A stretch of 64,000 nucleotides of DNA from Cloeon dipterum (taxonomy: Eukaryota; Arthropoda; Insecta; Ephemeroptera; Baetidae). The DNA is taken from the NCBI RefSeq assembly GCF_949628265.1, contig NC_088788.1, positions 36,460,959 through 36,524,958 on the forward strand. Direction: 5' to 3'. This document shows positions 25,876 to 38,864 of the stretch, one piece after another; position 1 is the stretch's first letter; each line of letters opens with the position of its first letter. Below the pieces are notes generated by a model, which saw only the letters and a list, made by a program, of their open reading frames with translations, ran no database searches and had not been told where the DNA came from. The position numbers and the translations under genes were made by a program.

Positions 25876-26331
25876 TCGGGCTTTAGGAATTTACTTACGT
25901 GCACACCAGGCCAAATCTGATTACTTCGACGACTCACTGATGTTTTTATTGCGCCAGCACGAGTCTCACTCAGCATTTAGTTTATTGAAAAATAATCTAT
26001 ACCAAATTTTTAGTTTTGTTAAAAGCACTGAAAGAAAAGAAACAAAATTTAGTCTGGTTTGACTTTTTGATGATTTTTGAAGCTAAAAAAGGTATTTTTT
26101 ATAACATTTGAAATGAGATAAATTATGTATTTCCTTTCGTTACACTATACCGGCCAAGAGACAAAATAAATCAAGCTTTGAAATTAAAATTTTCGACATA
26201 AAAATTCAATGTTTACTCACAAGAGCAGTATTTGCGTTGTTCGTTCCATGTTACACATCGCAGGGTTGCTTTGTACGAAAGTAAACACTCCCCGGCAGGG
26301 AGATGAGCGCTTTGAGTTACTTTTACTCACA

Positions 26332-29300
26332 ATCAGTGCTCGTTGCTGGCCACCACGGCCGGGCTGCACCGAATCAGACCCCATGGCAGGCGTTATCAAT
26401 TCGCGATGCAGGCGGCGATTGATTTTGCGTTCATTACTCATTGGCTGGCTGAAAAAAAAATCGGGGACGAGATCACTCACTCGCCGGCCGGCCAAAAGAG
26501 CGAGCCGGGCGTCATTTGTCACGCTGCATCCCGCTATCTGGCGCGCTAATGGACCCCATAAAGATTGAAGTGCAATCACACACTCCACCTACCAACTTGA
26601 TGATTAATAGTGCCACCGCACACAGCACACCGCGACCCAAAAACAGCCTTCTCTCCTGGAAAGGAGAGGACGTTGATTTATTATTCAGGCAAATTAAAAT
26701 TATTTACTTATTTAAACTGTGATAAACAAGGCACACCATCTTTTGTTTCATCAAGGCAAAGTGAGATCGGCACTAAAATGAAAACCAACGGTCCAAATCA
26801 CATTTTCCTCGCTGCAGGCTTTCTTGATCAGCTAGAGTACAAAATCCTCTTTTATCGTTGCTGCTCTCCTCAGCTGGAACTTCTGGACGGGAAAATCTTG
26901 CTTCTCTAGAGGCGTCAACGTCACTCAAAAGCATTCACTTGAGGCGAGCTCCATATTTCCTAAACTTCTGAGACTCTATAACAAGAGGAGAACTGATGAG
27001 AATTCTCAGAATACCATTTCTGGAAAATTTTGTACAACTTCCGTAGAAAAGTTTTTGCTATATTTATCCTCCTCTCAGCTTTTAGCAGAAGAACAGAAAC
27101 AACCCTCTATAGATAGTTAACACACTAGGGTAATTCCTCGTTTGTTCAGCACACGCATTATCTAAAGATTCGCATATCTGAACACACGAGAGTGCGCGCG
27201 CGTGCATTAGCATAATTTGTGCCGGGCTGCGTGTTTGATAACAAGCGAGCACCACTCTCACTCAGCTGCGATCTAATTTGTCCGCGCTGAAAGTGCACAC
27301 ACACAACACACGTGCATGGAATATAATTTGTGTGTCGGAATCTCAATCCTGTTGGCACTAATTATTGTTACGGGGTGCGGCGGCGGTAATCGCGAAAATT
27401 TTACGACGCCGCTAATGCGAAAGTGCCGCAGGATCAACTCCTGCGGGGCACAAACAACTCTCACCTCTTCCTTTTGCTAAAGTCTTAAGTCTGCGCTCAT
27501 AAATTGATTCTAACTAACTTCTGCTGCGGCGCGGCTAAGTCGGCCTGAAATGGTGTTAGTCTAGGGAGTTAAGTGGTGGACAGTGCATGCGTCGCGTACG
27601 CGCAGCTTGCACGTTCTCACTTTCATCGGGGGATTAATTTGCTTAAGGGCTTGCAAAATTGCTGATGAATTTTTAATCATTTGCTGCACTTGTAATTGGT
27701 TCAAACTTTTCTAGCTTCTTTTTATAATAACCTTTTGTAATTTTGTTTTCAAACCAAAAAGTTCTGCTTTTCATGTGTATGCGACAAGAAACATCGGTGG
27801 AGCTTGAAGTGATCTGTAACTTTTCTAAACCCGCTTACAGAGTGGCCAAAAAAGTAAAATTACAGCAAGGCATTTGTATTCTGATCCTGCATAATGCGAT
27901 AGAGGCTCTCTGGCAAATACATACGGTATTATTATATAGGCCTTCGTGGACTACGAGAGGGACAACAATGTGGCAGCGGCGAAGCTTCTGTGAGCACACT
28001 CACCTTGAGCACGGTGCAGCGCAGCAGCTTCTCGGCATCAAGATCAGTCGGGTGCTTTGTTCTGTGCAGAGAAGTGAGCCACTGTACAGTACAGCTAACA
28101 ATACACCGACTCGCAGCATAGCAAGGCGTAGTTGAAAGGGCACCAAAGCCGACACTTGCTTTGATAACGCTAATGATGGAAATCTATCCGCACCGTTAAT
28201 ACGCTAGTTTCGTAATTGCATCGCCAGCCAGCCATTTTTATCGGAAATTATTCAATTCTTTCAATTTTGTATTAAATATTTAAATTTATAAAGAATCAAA
28301 GCGGGTGTTTTTTGGCAAAATATACATGTATGTTTTTCTAGACATCCAGGTAAATCGAATTGAATTGAATGCAACCCAAAGCATGAGATTACAAATTTCC
28401 CTTGAACGCATCTTCTAAAGTTTGTCAAGGCAAGTAAAGATTAAATAAATAGATAAATTCTCGGATTAGGACGTCAATGTTCCATCTTCCCAAGTACTTA
28501 AGTGCTAACATACAAGGTGTTAGGAGTTTCTGGGAATTCTGAAGCCAATATTAACGAGCACAAATAATTGAGGAAAGTCATTGGCACGGAGCCGAATTGA
28601 TTAAAATGATTCCACACAGAAGACTAAAAGAGGATTGATACTGCAAAATCCTGGAAAATGCTTGTTGCCAATGCATAAATTCGTCCCTTAGGATTCAGTT
28701 GAAGCCAAAATTGAAATAAGTAGCACTGTTTTTATTATTATTATTTAAAGTGGCTGCAAAGTTAGCACTGTCTTCTTACTTGAAATCTGATTTTATTTCC
28801 AAACAAAGAGTTTCCATAAAAGGTTTCATATACGCTGTTGGACAGAACTCGACGAGAGGAATCGAAATCTGCCAAGAAAATGTTCTCAAGCGCAGGAAAT
28901 TTTGAAGAAAATTTGAATTTTTACCGTAGCAAAGTCCTTTTTTGATTATGAAACAAATTGTTTATCGATCAAATGTTTTTTTTTTGCATCCGAAAATACA
29001 AATAATTTTCAATGTTCCGCCTGTATCAATGAACTTTAACAAACCAAATCGGATCAATACGCAGATAAACGACTCAATTTGGGTCAGGGGCCTCAGAAAT
29101 TTCGCTGCCTGAAAAAAAATCAATTTGTCTGCGCGAGGAACGATTTTTTGACACGAGGCAAGGGAGCACTTGAAATTCCTGTCAGCGCGGATGAAAAATC
29201 ACCCAGGCTTGTCTGGCAAGAGCGCGTGCCTTCACTCCTTGCCCATTCTTCGGTTCGGCCTTGTGCTTATTACAATCGCCAATTGCTGCGCTGTGTGTTG

Positions 29301-29792
29301 CAAACCACCCCGGCGATTTCTCACTGTCGGAAAACAGCGAATGCACACTTTTCCCGGGAAAAAATTCACGTGTATATAAAATAAAGATGAAGAGAAAACA
29401 ACACGCCGGCGTTGCCGTGTAATAACGCCAGCAGTGGCATATCGCGCCGCAGCGAATGAAAATGTTTTGCACTTCCTTCACAATGAAATAAGCAGTTGGC
29501 GTGTTCTGCACTGCACCTCGTACTTTTGACCTGCGAGAGCTCCGTCGAGGCAATGTACTGCTCCCGCAGGGACGAATGGATGAAGTGTTCCGGCTATAAT
29601 TATACGTCACGTGCACTGCAATTCCGCAACGCTGCGCCCACAGCATGAATACTCTGCTAGTTTTTGGTTAGAGAATAGCCAAAAGGCAGGGAAATAATCG
29701 AAATAATAATAAAACTTCAACAGCATTATGAATTATGAAGAATAAAATGAAGTGGAATTGTCCTGTTTCCAAGCCAAGCGCGTGAAACCATC
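26332..29792. other. Non-coding stretch
   Basis: No convincing exon is seen. It begins with the possible 5' UTR exon region of the 240-aa gene (up to about 26.6 kb). Short CA-rich and CG-rich patches occur near 27.2-27.3 kb. A small piece resembling family B (CGACGAGAGGAATCGAAA) lies near 28.85 kb. Confidence 0.5.
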
Positions 29793-30060
29793 TACGCATG
29801 CGCATTCTTAGCTATTACCCTTTATTGTTTGTCGGGGGGAGGGGGGCAGCCAATCAGTATCGTCCTCGCCAATTTGTCCCTATCCTGCGATAAGGGAAAA
29901 AAGTGGAGAATGTGCTTATTGCCGCTGTCACTGCGAGTGGAAAGGGCCGAGAGCGTATTCTTTCCCAATTCGCTCCTAATCAGCACCACGATGGCCGGAG
30001 AGGGGACATCCAAATTTTTCCGAGACAAACAACTGGTCGCAGAATTCACGGCCCTTCATT
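29793..30060 (+). repeat. Repeat family C, copy 3
   Basis: Contains CGCATGCGCAT, GCCAATCAGTA, AAAGTGGAGAATGTGC, CTGTCACTGCGAGTGGAAAG, GAGAGCGTATTCTTTC, GAGGGGACATCCAAA and CGCAGAATTCACGGCCC. It is the longest family C copy seen here. Confidence 0.65.
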
Positions 30061-32089
30061 TTGACAAGAAATCTCTCTTGTTGATATAAAACTGTTTTTT
30101 ATCCATTATCTGCCTAAAAATAAAACAGCAATCCACTTAAGTCAGAAAAAACAGCTTGAATTGCCTGGATTTTATATTTTATAAGCCCGTTTTGTTTACT
30201 GTCACCGCACTCAACACTGAAGTAGCTTTCCAGCTCAACAATCGGCAAACAGCGGCGTCAAGCAATTTTCGCCAGCGACAAAACACATTCAACGCTTTGT
30301 TCGCCCGTTAACAATAAATCTACACGCAAATGGCTGCAAACGCAAACAAATAAATGTAAAGAGAAAAGCTCTCGCGCGTTAAATAACTCATTTCCAGCGC
30401 ACATATCGCGATCTGGCTCGCTAAATGGTCCTCTGAGGTCGTCCATAGGTAGTGTCACGCGCGGTCAAGACGGTCATAAACTCCAAATGATGTCATTTAT
30501 TTTAAAGGTGACAGTAAAATATTATGTCAGTTGAACGCGAACTATCTCAATGCATAAATTTTGCCCGCGGCGAACGTGGAGCGAGTTTGTGGAAAAGCTT
30601 TCAACTTTTTCTCACAATGCATTTGTATGTCTTGTTACATGATGAATTACAACCAACGGCTTTATGGATTCTTTTTCGAACCCAATTTACTATACATTCG
30701 TCTCGGGCTCTCTGCAAAGCAAAGTGATTTTCAATCGAATATATACGAATAAAACGAATGGCTTCAATACACCCATGAGGTGGATATTCATATCGCTCCA
30801 CTGCCAGTTTCTGTTACCTTGATATATTTGTTGGCATCATTTATCTAGTTACATATAATTATCTCACAGAGATTTTTTTATCAAAGCATTAAAATTGTCG
30901 TTTGGATGTAAAAAATCGAGAAATCCTCTGAAAGCCTAATGAAATATCTCTCGTACTTGAATGGAAAAGCACGAGATTTTTTTAAATTTTCAAGAAAATC
31001 AAATTATATTGCATATGTCTAAGGAAAACTAGGGTTTGCGCATCTTTGGGAATATCCTAGAGCCTTTATTTCAACCTCTTATTTCTTGGTGGGCCCATTA
31101 TCTCGTTTCTAACCACCCTCATGGCTTCCAAACCAAAGGGTCAAACTCTGAATTGCCAACGGTTTGCAAATCTTGCAATTTGAACCAATTCAGAGTTCGC
31201 AAAGGTCGGATAAAGTGGATAAAATTGAGAATTTAATTATATCGAGCGTTTGAGGGCAACCCTGGCGCTAGGGTTCGATTTCTTACTTGTTCTGATCGCC
31301 TTAGGAGCATGTTCTGTGGGTTAAAAAATCAACCAATCGTGCAATTTTCATTTTTTAACTATTATCCAGAAGTCAAAAACTTCAAATTTCTACTCCTTGA
31401 AAATTTCTAGCCATGCAACATTTTATTCCACAGTAACTAAGAAAAATAAAAATAAATTATTCTTATTTTGAGATACGCTAATATTAAAAATTAACTCATA
31501 TAAAAAAATTAAGTTTAAATATAAAAGTTGTAAGCTATCTGATTGAGCATTTTATGCCGCAAAGGTTCATTTTTCTAGCATAATTTGAACTCGAGAGAAT
31601 CCGAAAGGCCCGTCTCTCCAGATTTTACGAATAAACATCATTACATGTATTCAAAATTTCAGACCATGCCAAACCTATTGTGGAAACGCCTCATATCTTT
31701 TTATTTTTAGATACGAAGATGATAAAAATATAAAACTGGAGCTGATATTGCCATGCAAATTGACGGAAAATCACTTTGAAGCAGTGTTTCTTTTGACGTG
31801 CAGACATTGTTTTCCTGGCTGGCTGGCTCGCTCGCTCGCGTGCGACGCACACGCGCGCACATATAGGGTGAGGGCGGCCAACCCTCTCGAAAATCATGCA
31901 GAGAACATCAATAATCGGCTTCCGACCACAGCCATAAATAAATCGAAAACACGATTGTCGGAAACTGCGATTGGTCGGCGCGTTCGCAAGCAAGCAAGGC
32001 AGAAAGCAAAAGTGCAACATTTGTTTTTTCGGGCCTGCCGGCCGGCCGGCCGGCGCGGCTGCACCGGGGGCGGCGGTGGCGGCGTAGGC
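30061..32089. other. Non-coding stretch
   Basis: AT-rich to 31.7 kb, then increasingly CpG-rich towards the candidate promoter at 32.1 kb, including a run of GGCC units at 32.04-32.06 kb. No coding exon is recognised. Confidence 0.5.
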
Positions 32090-32275
32090 GAGGGGTGCAG
32101 GCGCCGCCGCGGCCAAGCCCGCGCGCTCAGTGCGAAGTTGGAAGCGGCGGCGAACACACGCGCGGCTCCGAGTCGGTGCGGCTCGACCAGTGCTCCTGCC
32201 TCTGCTTGCTAACTCAATCAAGACGCAGCCCGTTGAGTTTCAAAGCGCGCCACTTTGGTTGCTCCAATCGTTGTG
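32090..32275 (+). promoter_or_regulatory. Candidate CpG-rich core promoter and non-coding first exon
   Basis: A GC- and CpG-rich block (about 31.95-32.27 kb) contains CTCAGTGCG, a good arthropod initiator (A at 32129), with ACACG 27 bases downstream as a four-out-of-five DPE match. From 32129 to 32275 there is no ATG, and the stretch ends at GTG followed by a consensus donor GTAAGT (32276). This pattern fits a 5' UTR exon of a plus-strand gene whose coding exons lie further right or beyond the window. No transcript or coding exon confirms it. Confidence 0.35.
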
Positions 32276-33850
32276 GTAAGTTGATTTGCAGCTTCCTTTT
32301 CCTTTTCTTTGATCACGCCTAACTTGATTTTTTATCCCGTCGCCGCCGACGTTGCCAATTCCGAATTCGCTCCGCAATCCGCAACAAGCATTCGAGCACA
32401 AAACGGATAAATCGGTTAACTTCAAAGACGGTGCGGTTTAAAAAAAAATACGAGCTGAAGTGATTGAGGCTCTTCGTATTACAGAGTAAATTCTGATTGT
32501 TGATCATTTTAAAGAAAAGCGAACGTTTTCACGTTTTAATTTTTTTTAAAACTAAAAACCATTTTTAAAATTACATAAGGGGATGGTTATCTAAGTCTAA
32601 AAATTTGATAAAAAATTAGCTCTTTCCAATACTAGAAAAATCATTCTTCAATTTTGTGATTGAAAAAATAGCTGATATATTTTCAATAGTGAAGTAATGT
32701 ATTGAAAGGCAATCTTGCGACTGGATGGAACCTGCAAACGGGCAAATCAAATGAATTGACAATGAGGCGGTCAATTAATGGTCTATCAGGTCTGCGGCAC
32801 GCAGGCTTCGCTAATTTTAATGAATACATGTGTGGTACGAGAGTGTGTGTGAATGTTCACTGAGCGTGCGGCTTCAATTTGAAGCAAACGAGCAATAATT
32901 GGGTGTCGCAATAGTCGACGGCATGCAGGTTTTTGTGCCAAAGCTCTAATTTGCACCAGTTCGCAATTATATTTCGCGTCCAATCTCGATGTTTTCCTCT
33001 TTTCAAAGTGGAACAGTCGATGAATGTTGCTGGATATGATTGTTTTGCGTGACCGCAGCTACAAAGGTGCAATTGAAGCGGTGCAGGTCGGACATGCAAT
33101 GTTGAAACACGAATTAAATACACATAGTGACTCACTCGCGATCCCCCGTCGTAAAATGTCCAGTGAATCACCCGGCCGCTTTTTATGATTCACGATTCTT
33201 TTCGCGTCCGAAAATTTAATGATATTACCTCAAATTTGGCTTTTTGTACGAACGATAAAATGTTACGAGGCCTCGTAAACTGTTTTATATGCCTTTGGCT
33301 GTAAGCACAAATGTTCAAAACCGTTGATTTGGCTAACAGTGAATTTTAATGAGACTAATTTGCATTTAAATCGTGAATGACGATTGATTACATGATTTTT
33401 CGAAAGTTCTAGGATCTTGCTTCAGTATTTAATTAAAAAAGAATGATTAAATAGCTCCTAAAAATAAGTTCAACCCTGATTTTTTGGAAAGCGTAACTAT
33501 TTTCACGACCAGTGCAGCAAATCAGCCAATGAATCAGTTCATTCAACGTGTGACACTGTGTGGTAATGCAGCCGGAAAACGAGCGCCCCTGCACACTCTC
33601 AACGCAAGCGAATTGCACGTATGTTTGTTTGTCTAGCGAGCGAGCGAGCGAACGGTGCAAATTAAAATCCGCAGCACAGTTTGGTGCAGTGACGAGATAG
33701 AGCGAGGGACGAAATGAAATTAAAGCTTCGGACGGAAGGGGGAGGGGGCGGAGGAAATTGAAGGCTGACTGCAGTGTGGGAGTGAGTCTGGCGGGCGCAG
33801 TTATCTCGCAAAGGCATTTCTGCCTCCAACATCTCTTTGCAAAAAATTTG

Positions 33851-33852
<2 letters not shown>

Positions 33853-33895
<43 letters not shown>
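33853..33895. repeat. (GA)n microsatellite
   Basis: A perfect 43-base GA array; no coding context. Confidence 0.98.
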
Positions 33896-33896
<1 letters not shown>

Positions 33897-34147
33897 ACAG
33901 TCGTTATCATCAGTCGCTATGCTCTTTCAAAACATTGGGCCAACAACCGACCCGCGGTCTCGCAATTTTCGCTTGCGGTGGCAAGAAAATATGGTCTAAC
34001 GAACAGCTTGTAGGATTTTGGTGAAAATTCATTCTCGGCCTTAACAGGAAAATCCCCAATTAAAATTTTCATAACAAACGTTAACCATCAGGTTAACGCT
34101 CGGATTGTTTTCACAGCAAGTAATTTCGTCGATATACATATTTAATT

Positions 34148-34350
34148 TTAATAGAACCCGAGATTTCTCTGAAACCCTGTTTTTTTAGATGGCCTCCGAA
34201 AGAAAAAAGACGTTTTTCACCAATTCTTGGCTTCTAACAATCAGATTTAGATTGAGAAAAATGCACACCGTTGAACTCGTCATGACCTTCCTTAGATAGT
34301 CAAATAACTACAAAACCCTTCAACCCCTTTTCCACCCCATTTAAAACAGT
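34148..34350. repeat. Repeat family B, copy 6
   Basis: TAGAACCCGAGATTTCTCTG faces CCAATTCTTGGCTTCTAACA, followed by AAAAATGCACACCGTTGAAC, TCGTCATGACCTTCCTTAGA and TTCAACCCCTTTTCCACCCC. Confidence 0.7.
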
Positions 34351-34955
34351 AAAATAATGCTCTTTTGCTGGTTTGAAGCAATTTAAATTAGCATGCAAAC
34401 AATTTCACGCATGAATTCAATCGGATCAATAATCCCTCAATCTTACCCCAAGAATGCAAGTTGTTCGGAATTTGAAAATTTTACTCATTTTCAACTTCAT
34501 CAGAGGGTCAAGATTATCTAATTGTAAGTACCATTTTCACCCTCTGTATTCTATTTTTATAACTAAAATGTTTAGAACTTTTTATTCGATATGCAAATTA
34601 ACAAATAGAGTTGAATAAATTGTATACAACAACGATATTTATGCACAAACGATTGCAGGCAGTAAAACTGGTCAGTTAAATGGCATGTCCATTTTCTGAA
34701 ATCTTGGAGGGTCAGGAGGTCCAAATAAACAATGAACTTATCAGACTGGTGCGGTTCATACAAATGCAGTTGAGGAATGTTGTTCGTGGAATAAAGATTG
34801 AGTCGATCGATATGAATTCTCCAGATAGACGCAAATCCATTCGAAAATAGCGAGGATAAGCAGCAGCAGGCATGCCTGCGACTGAAACAGAAGCTGGGAG
34901 AGCGATAAACGAAATCGGCGCAGCCCGAGGCCCATTCGGGGCTATATTGAGACCC

Positions 34956-34958
<3 letters not shown>

Positions 34959-34995
<37 letters not shown>
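34959..34995. repeat. (TC)n microsatellite
   Basis: A TC array of 37 bases with one interruption near its end. Confidence 0.97.
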
Positions 34996-36470
34996 GTGGA
35001 GGAATGTGTGTGCGTGGTGCGGTGGGCACGCAGCGCACACAAGAAAAGTTTAAACTGCCACACTGGTCCGGCGGCACGTTGCGCTGACTCGGCCTCGGCC
35101 GTTGGCGCGTGCACTTGAATGGGCATCGACCACAAAGCGCGCGCTCCGAGTGTAGCAGCAAAACATATTTTGCCCGGCAGCAGCCTTTCTCCCTCTATGT
35201 AATGTATTTGCGACTGTGGAGTTATAAATTTTTACGGCGTGCTCTTGTTAAAATATGGACAACGTGTCCTCCGAGGGCAACTCCACATTAATTTTCGTCA
35301 CCAAGCGCCCGCTCCCTTTTCAGCCTTTTCGCACTTTCTTTCTTCTCTCATTAACCTCCGGGCGGATCGGTCCGGCGCAAATTGTTTTTCCTCCTTTTAC
35401 GTCAGCATCCACGCGCAGTCGGAGGATTAACGTGATTTTGGCTCTCCTTTCAAGTCGAGGAACTTCTTGACTTTGAACGCTATATTGGCACAAATAAATT
35501 TGAAAAGCTTGAGTCGAAGTTTCGCCTTTGTGCCCCCGTAACCATCTTAATATGCCAAAAGACATCTAAATTCTGCTTAAATGCCATTTCCAATGCCTTG
35601 AAACTATTTTTACTCGCGAGGGAGAATTTCCTGGCGATGTCCTCGTTGGTTTCAGTTGAGATTTCTATTGTTCTCGGCATGTTTCGGTTCCACATGAGAA
35701 TCGGTACAGTTACAGTTTCTTACAGTAAACATTGTCAAAAAATATTGTGATAAATTATTGCTTGTAACAGGAAGGAGAACTTTAGCTTATATTCTATTCA
35801 ACACTTCTTGAGTGATTTTCCAAAGATTCTGAAATAAAATTTTTCCATTTCCATTTATTCCATTCAAAGAGAATTTTCTTCTGTAAATGCGTGCTTTGAA
35901 CTTTGAGAGAGGCAAAAAAAAATTCTCGTTCCAGCTTAGTGCAACGCATAAGCTGCTTTTTCATGTCGCTTGCAAGCACTCGGTGCCAATCACAATTCCT
36001 TGCGCTTAATAAAATTTAGTTGCGCGCGCGGTGCACTGTGTTGGGAGGTAATGCGATTAAAACGTCAAGTGCCACAACATGTGACTTGTTTATGGCGGTG
36101 ACAAAGGGCTGTTTCGCTCTCAATTATCCCTGCCTCGCATACGCTGCTGCAGATGATTCAAATTTAATTTCGCGCCTTCTCAGTGAACAAGAAAGCGAGT
36201 GCGGCCGTGCGGTGCCGCAGCAACAAGCGTGCATGCCGGCTTTTTTAGTGGGCTGCATGAGTTAACCTTTTCACCCTTGCAAATTGAGTTTGTTTACACG
36301 CCTCAAAGGTGAAAATTATGTAGGCCTTTGTTCCTGGTGTGCATATTTTAAGGGCAACGAGAATATTCATGTATGTGTTAGCTACACTGGTCGGAATTTA
36401 AGGAAATTAGCCAATAAAGAACATTCATTTGGATAAAATCCTTGTAATTATTACTAAAAATAGATAGGAA

Positions 36471-36805
36471 CCAGCCCGTTGGCTCGCATTGTTAAGGCAT
36501 TCTCAGGAGTGTCAGAGCAATGGGAGGTATTTGAGCAGTTCGGAGATCTAATACTGGCCACCCAATGTCAGAGATGGCAAAAAGTAGTTAGTTTAGTGAC
36601 TCGAAATGCTAAAATTGCTCAACGGGCTGGGAGGCGACTCGCTACTTGCTGGTTTGCACCTTTCCAGCATGCGTGATTTGGCTTCACGGGACGAATGTCT
36701 AGCGTTTCAATGCAGTCCTCGGTGCGGAGGCAAGTGGCCCTTGAGTGGGCTGGGTCCCTGTGCGGCCTGGTGCGCCCATGTTATCCGTTCGCGTGTTATT
36801 GGGAC
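36471..36805 (+). repeat. Repeat family D, copy 1, with tRNA-like head inside an 11-bp inverted repeat
   Basis: CCAGCCCGTTG (36471-36481) and CAACGGGCTGG (36620-36630) are perfect inverted copies. The start resembles a tRNA A box (TGGCTCGCATTGTTAAGGC), but no clean B box is present. The stretch from about 36645 on matches 50556-50715 (GTTTGCACCT, TCCAGC, TTTGGCTTCACG, GTCTAGC, TTTCAATG, GGTGCGGAGGCAA). A SINE-derived repeat is possible; a functional tRNA gene is not supported. Confidence 0.5.
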
Positions 36806-38568
36806 CCGGGTTTCAGCATTCGTGCTAGTACAGTGCGCGCCCTTCCCGGTCCGAGAGGACAGGGATAAAAAAGAAAAAAAATCGAAATCGAGCGAAAAAT
36901 GCATTAATTTTTCGAGACTTTTGGCAAATTCTGAAATTTAACTGTTCTTTGGTCCTGATTTTAGAGATAAAAACTCAAAGAACTAATTGCTGTAGTCAAC
37001 AATGTAAAATGTGTGCGTAATTGTTGGCCTGTATTAGCTCTACCTCCTTCAACCGAGGAGCGTTTTTCCTTAAAATTTCGATTACATCTCGGATGCGCAG
37101 TAATTTGAACTCTGCGCAATAAAAGCTTTTCTCTCTAGAGTGGAATAATATCAATATCATAGCTCCCACGCTGTCACAATGGAGATGAATGCAAATCGCG
37201 GAAGCTCTTATTAACGATCTCGTTACCAGTCAAATATTAAATCGGATGCTTTTAAGCTTTCCATTTGCGGACATTTTCTGCTAAACACACGTGGTGAGAG
37301 AGCGTTGAAAGCGCGCCAGTCATTATTCCAGAAGGCTGAGTCGTCTAATGGGATAAAATGGTTGCAAAAAGCAATTTGCACACCTGCTCGAGTTGTTCGA
37401 CGCGTGCCCTGCCGGTGTGGCAAACGGAGCAAACATCTTTCCGCGCTGCAGCGCCGCACGCCCACTTGACTCTCTCTCTCTCTCTCCCCAATATGTATTT
37501 TAATGTACACACATTTTGATTCAGCAGCTCTGGCAGCACGCGTGCGAATGCGAACGGCTCCTCTGGCTGCTGGCAAGCGCCTTATTATTCGCATAAATAT
37601 TCGGGAAACCATCTCTGAACGTGTGCGTTTTTCTCGGCACTGCAGCACTCAGAGAGACGGGCCAAATTTATATTCTGCCTCTATGCGCAGGATTAAATTT
37701 CGCTGGAAATTCACATTTCATTTCACACGCTCGCAACGCGCCGTGCGAACAACTTTGACAAACATCTCGACGCAGAGCCAGTCGAGATGTTGTTTTTTAC
37801 GCCAAGATTAATTATAATAAACGGCGCAACGCGCGTCTTTTTGCTGCTCGCCCTAAAGACGGACTTGTTTCGTCAAACTAATTTCAGCGAAACTTTTTGG
37901 ACGCCGGCGAGAGTGAGTTTGTTTTAATGGAGCCGTCAGCACTCCAGCTTTTTGTGCGCTCCTCTCTTCATATATCGAAGCACTGCCTTAAGAACAGAAG
38001 TCACGTATCCGCGCGCAGCTCCTGAAATATTCTTCTGCAGACACATGCTGCCGGCTTATCCGGAAAATTTTTCCAAACCGTTATCTCGATCGTGATTTAT
38101 GGTTTGTACAAACCGGGTTTTTTCAGCAAATCAGAGACACTACGTTAGTTTATCTCAGCTCGTTTGTCTTGTTGAGACAAATTTAACGGTTTTTTAGTTT
38201 TTGTTCCATCCAGGATCACCCTGAGCAGTTATTAAGTACTCAAAATTCTCAGGGTCATGCCAGGTACAGACCCTGGTGGTCATTTGGACCCTCCTAGGTC
38301 TACCCTAGGGCCTTAAGGGTTAAAACCACTTGAATTTTGAATTTTCGAAAAAAGGTCGAATAATGTGACCTTCGACTTGGGAATGTTTTGTAAATTGAAT
38401 CTTGTTCAGGGTCGAAAACTAGGCTGGGCAGGGAAAATTCCAAATGATATCTCAACGCAGTCAAAAGTTGGTCATCATTGTCCTCATTGTCCAGCAGCTG
38501 TCCACGACCAAGTCTGCAAGACTTCCCAACCATCAGGAGACAGCTATTAAGTTCAAGCGTTTCAAACT

Positions 38569-38717
38569 GAGACACTTCGAAAGGTGTTTCAATCAGAGAT
38601 ACTTTTTCAGAAAGTGTTTCACACGAAGACACTTTCTCGGAAAGTGTTTCAATTAGAGACACTTCCACTGAAAAGTGTCTCAATTTGAAACACTTTTCAA
38701 AGTGTCTCAGATAGAGA
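38569..38717. repeat. Five tandem 27-31 bp dyad units
   Basis: Each unit has the form GAGACACTT, a short loop, then AAGTGTYTC and an AATYA-like spacer, so every unit can fold on itself and also pair with its neighbours. Unit starts are near 38569, 38596, 38625, 38656 and 38687. The apparent coding repeats in both strands arise from this structure and are not evidence of a protein. Confidence 0.75.
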
Positions 38718-38864
38718 TTTTTTGTGTGTGGGTAGATTGCGACGAGAGGAATAATAATAATCTTTATTTGAATTTTGGCATGCACATAACTCATCTCTAG
38801 CGGTATCTAGCGAAAAATCGATAAATTTGGCGGTAAATCTGAGTGCGGAATTCTAAATAATTAC

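Noticed and set aside
31255-31285. GGGTTCGATTT resembling a tRNA B box
   Set aside because: No A box at a suitable distance and no acceptor-stem pairing could be found.
31691-32221. Ala/Pro/Arg-rich frames on both strands near 32 kb
   Set aside because: They are produced by the GC-rich promoter-like block; the composition is biased and no homology is recognised.
38300-38794. Minus-strand frame with repeated LIETLSEKVS-like residues
   Set aside because: The protein repeats come from the tandem DNA dyads at 38569-38717, and the opposite strand shows similar repeats. There is no exon structure or domain.
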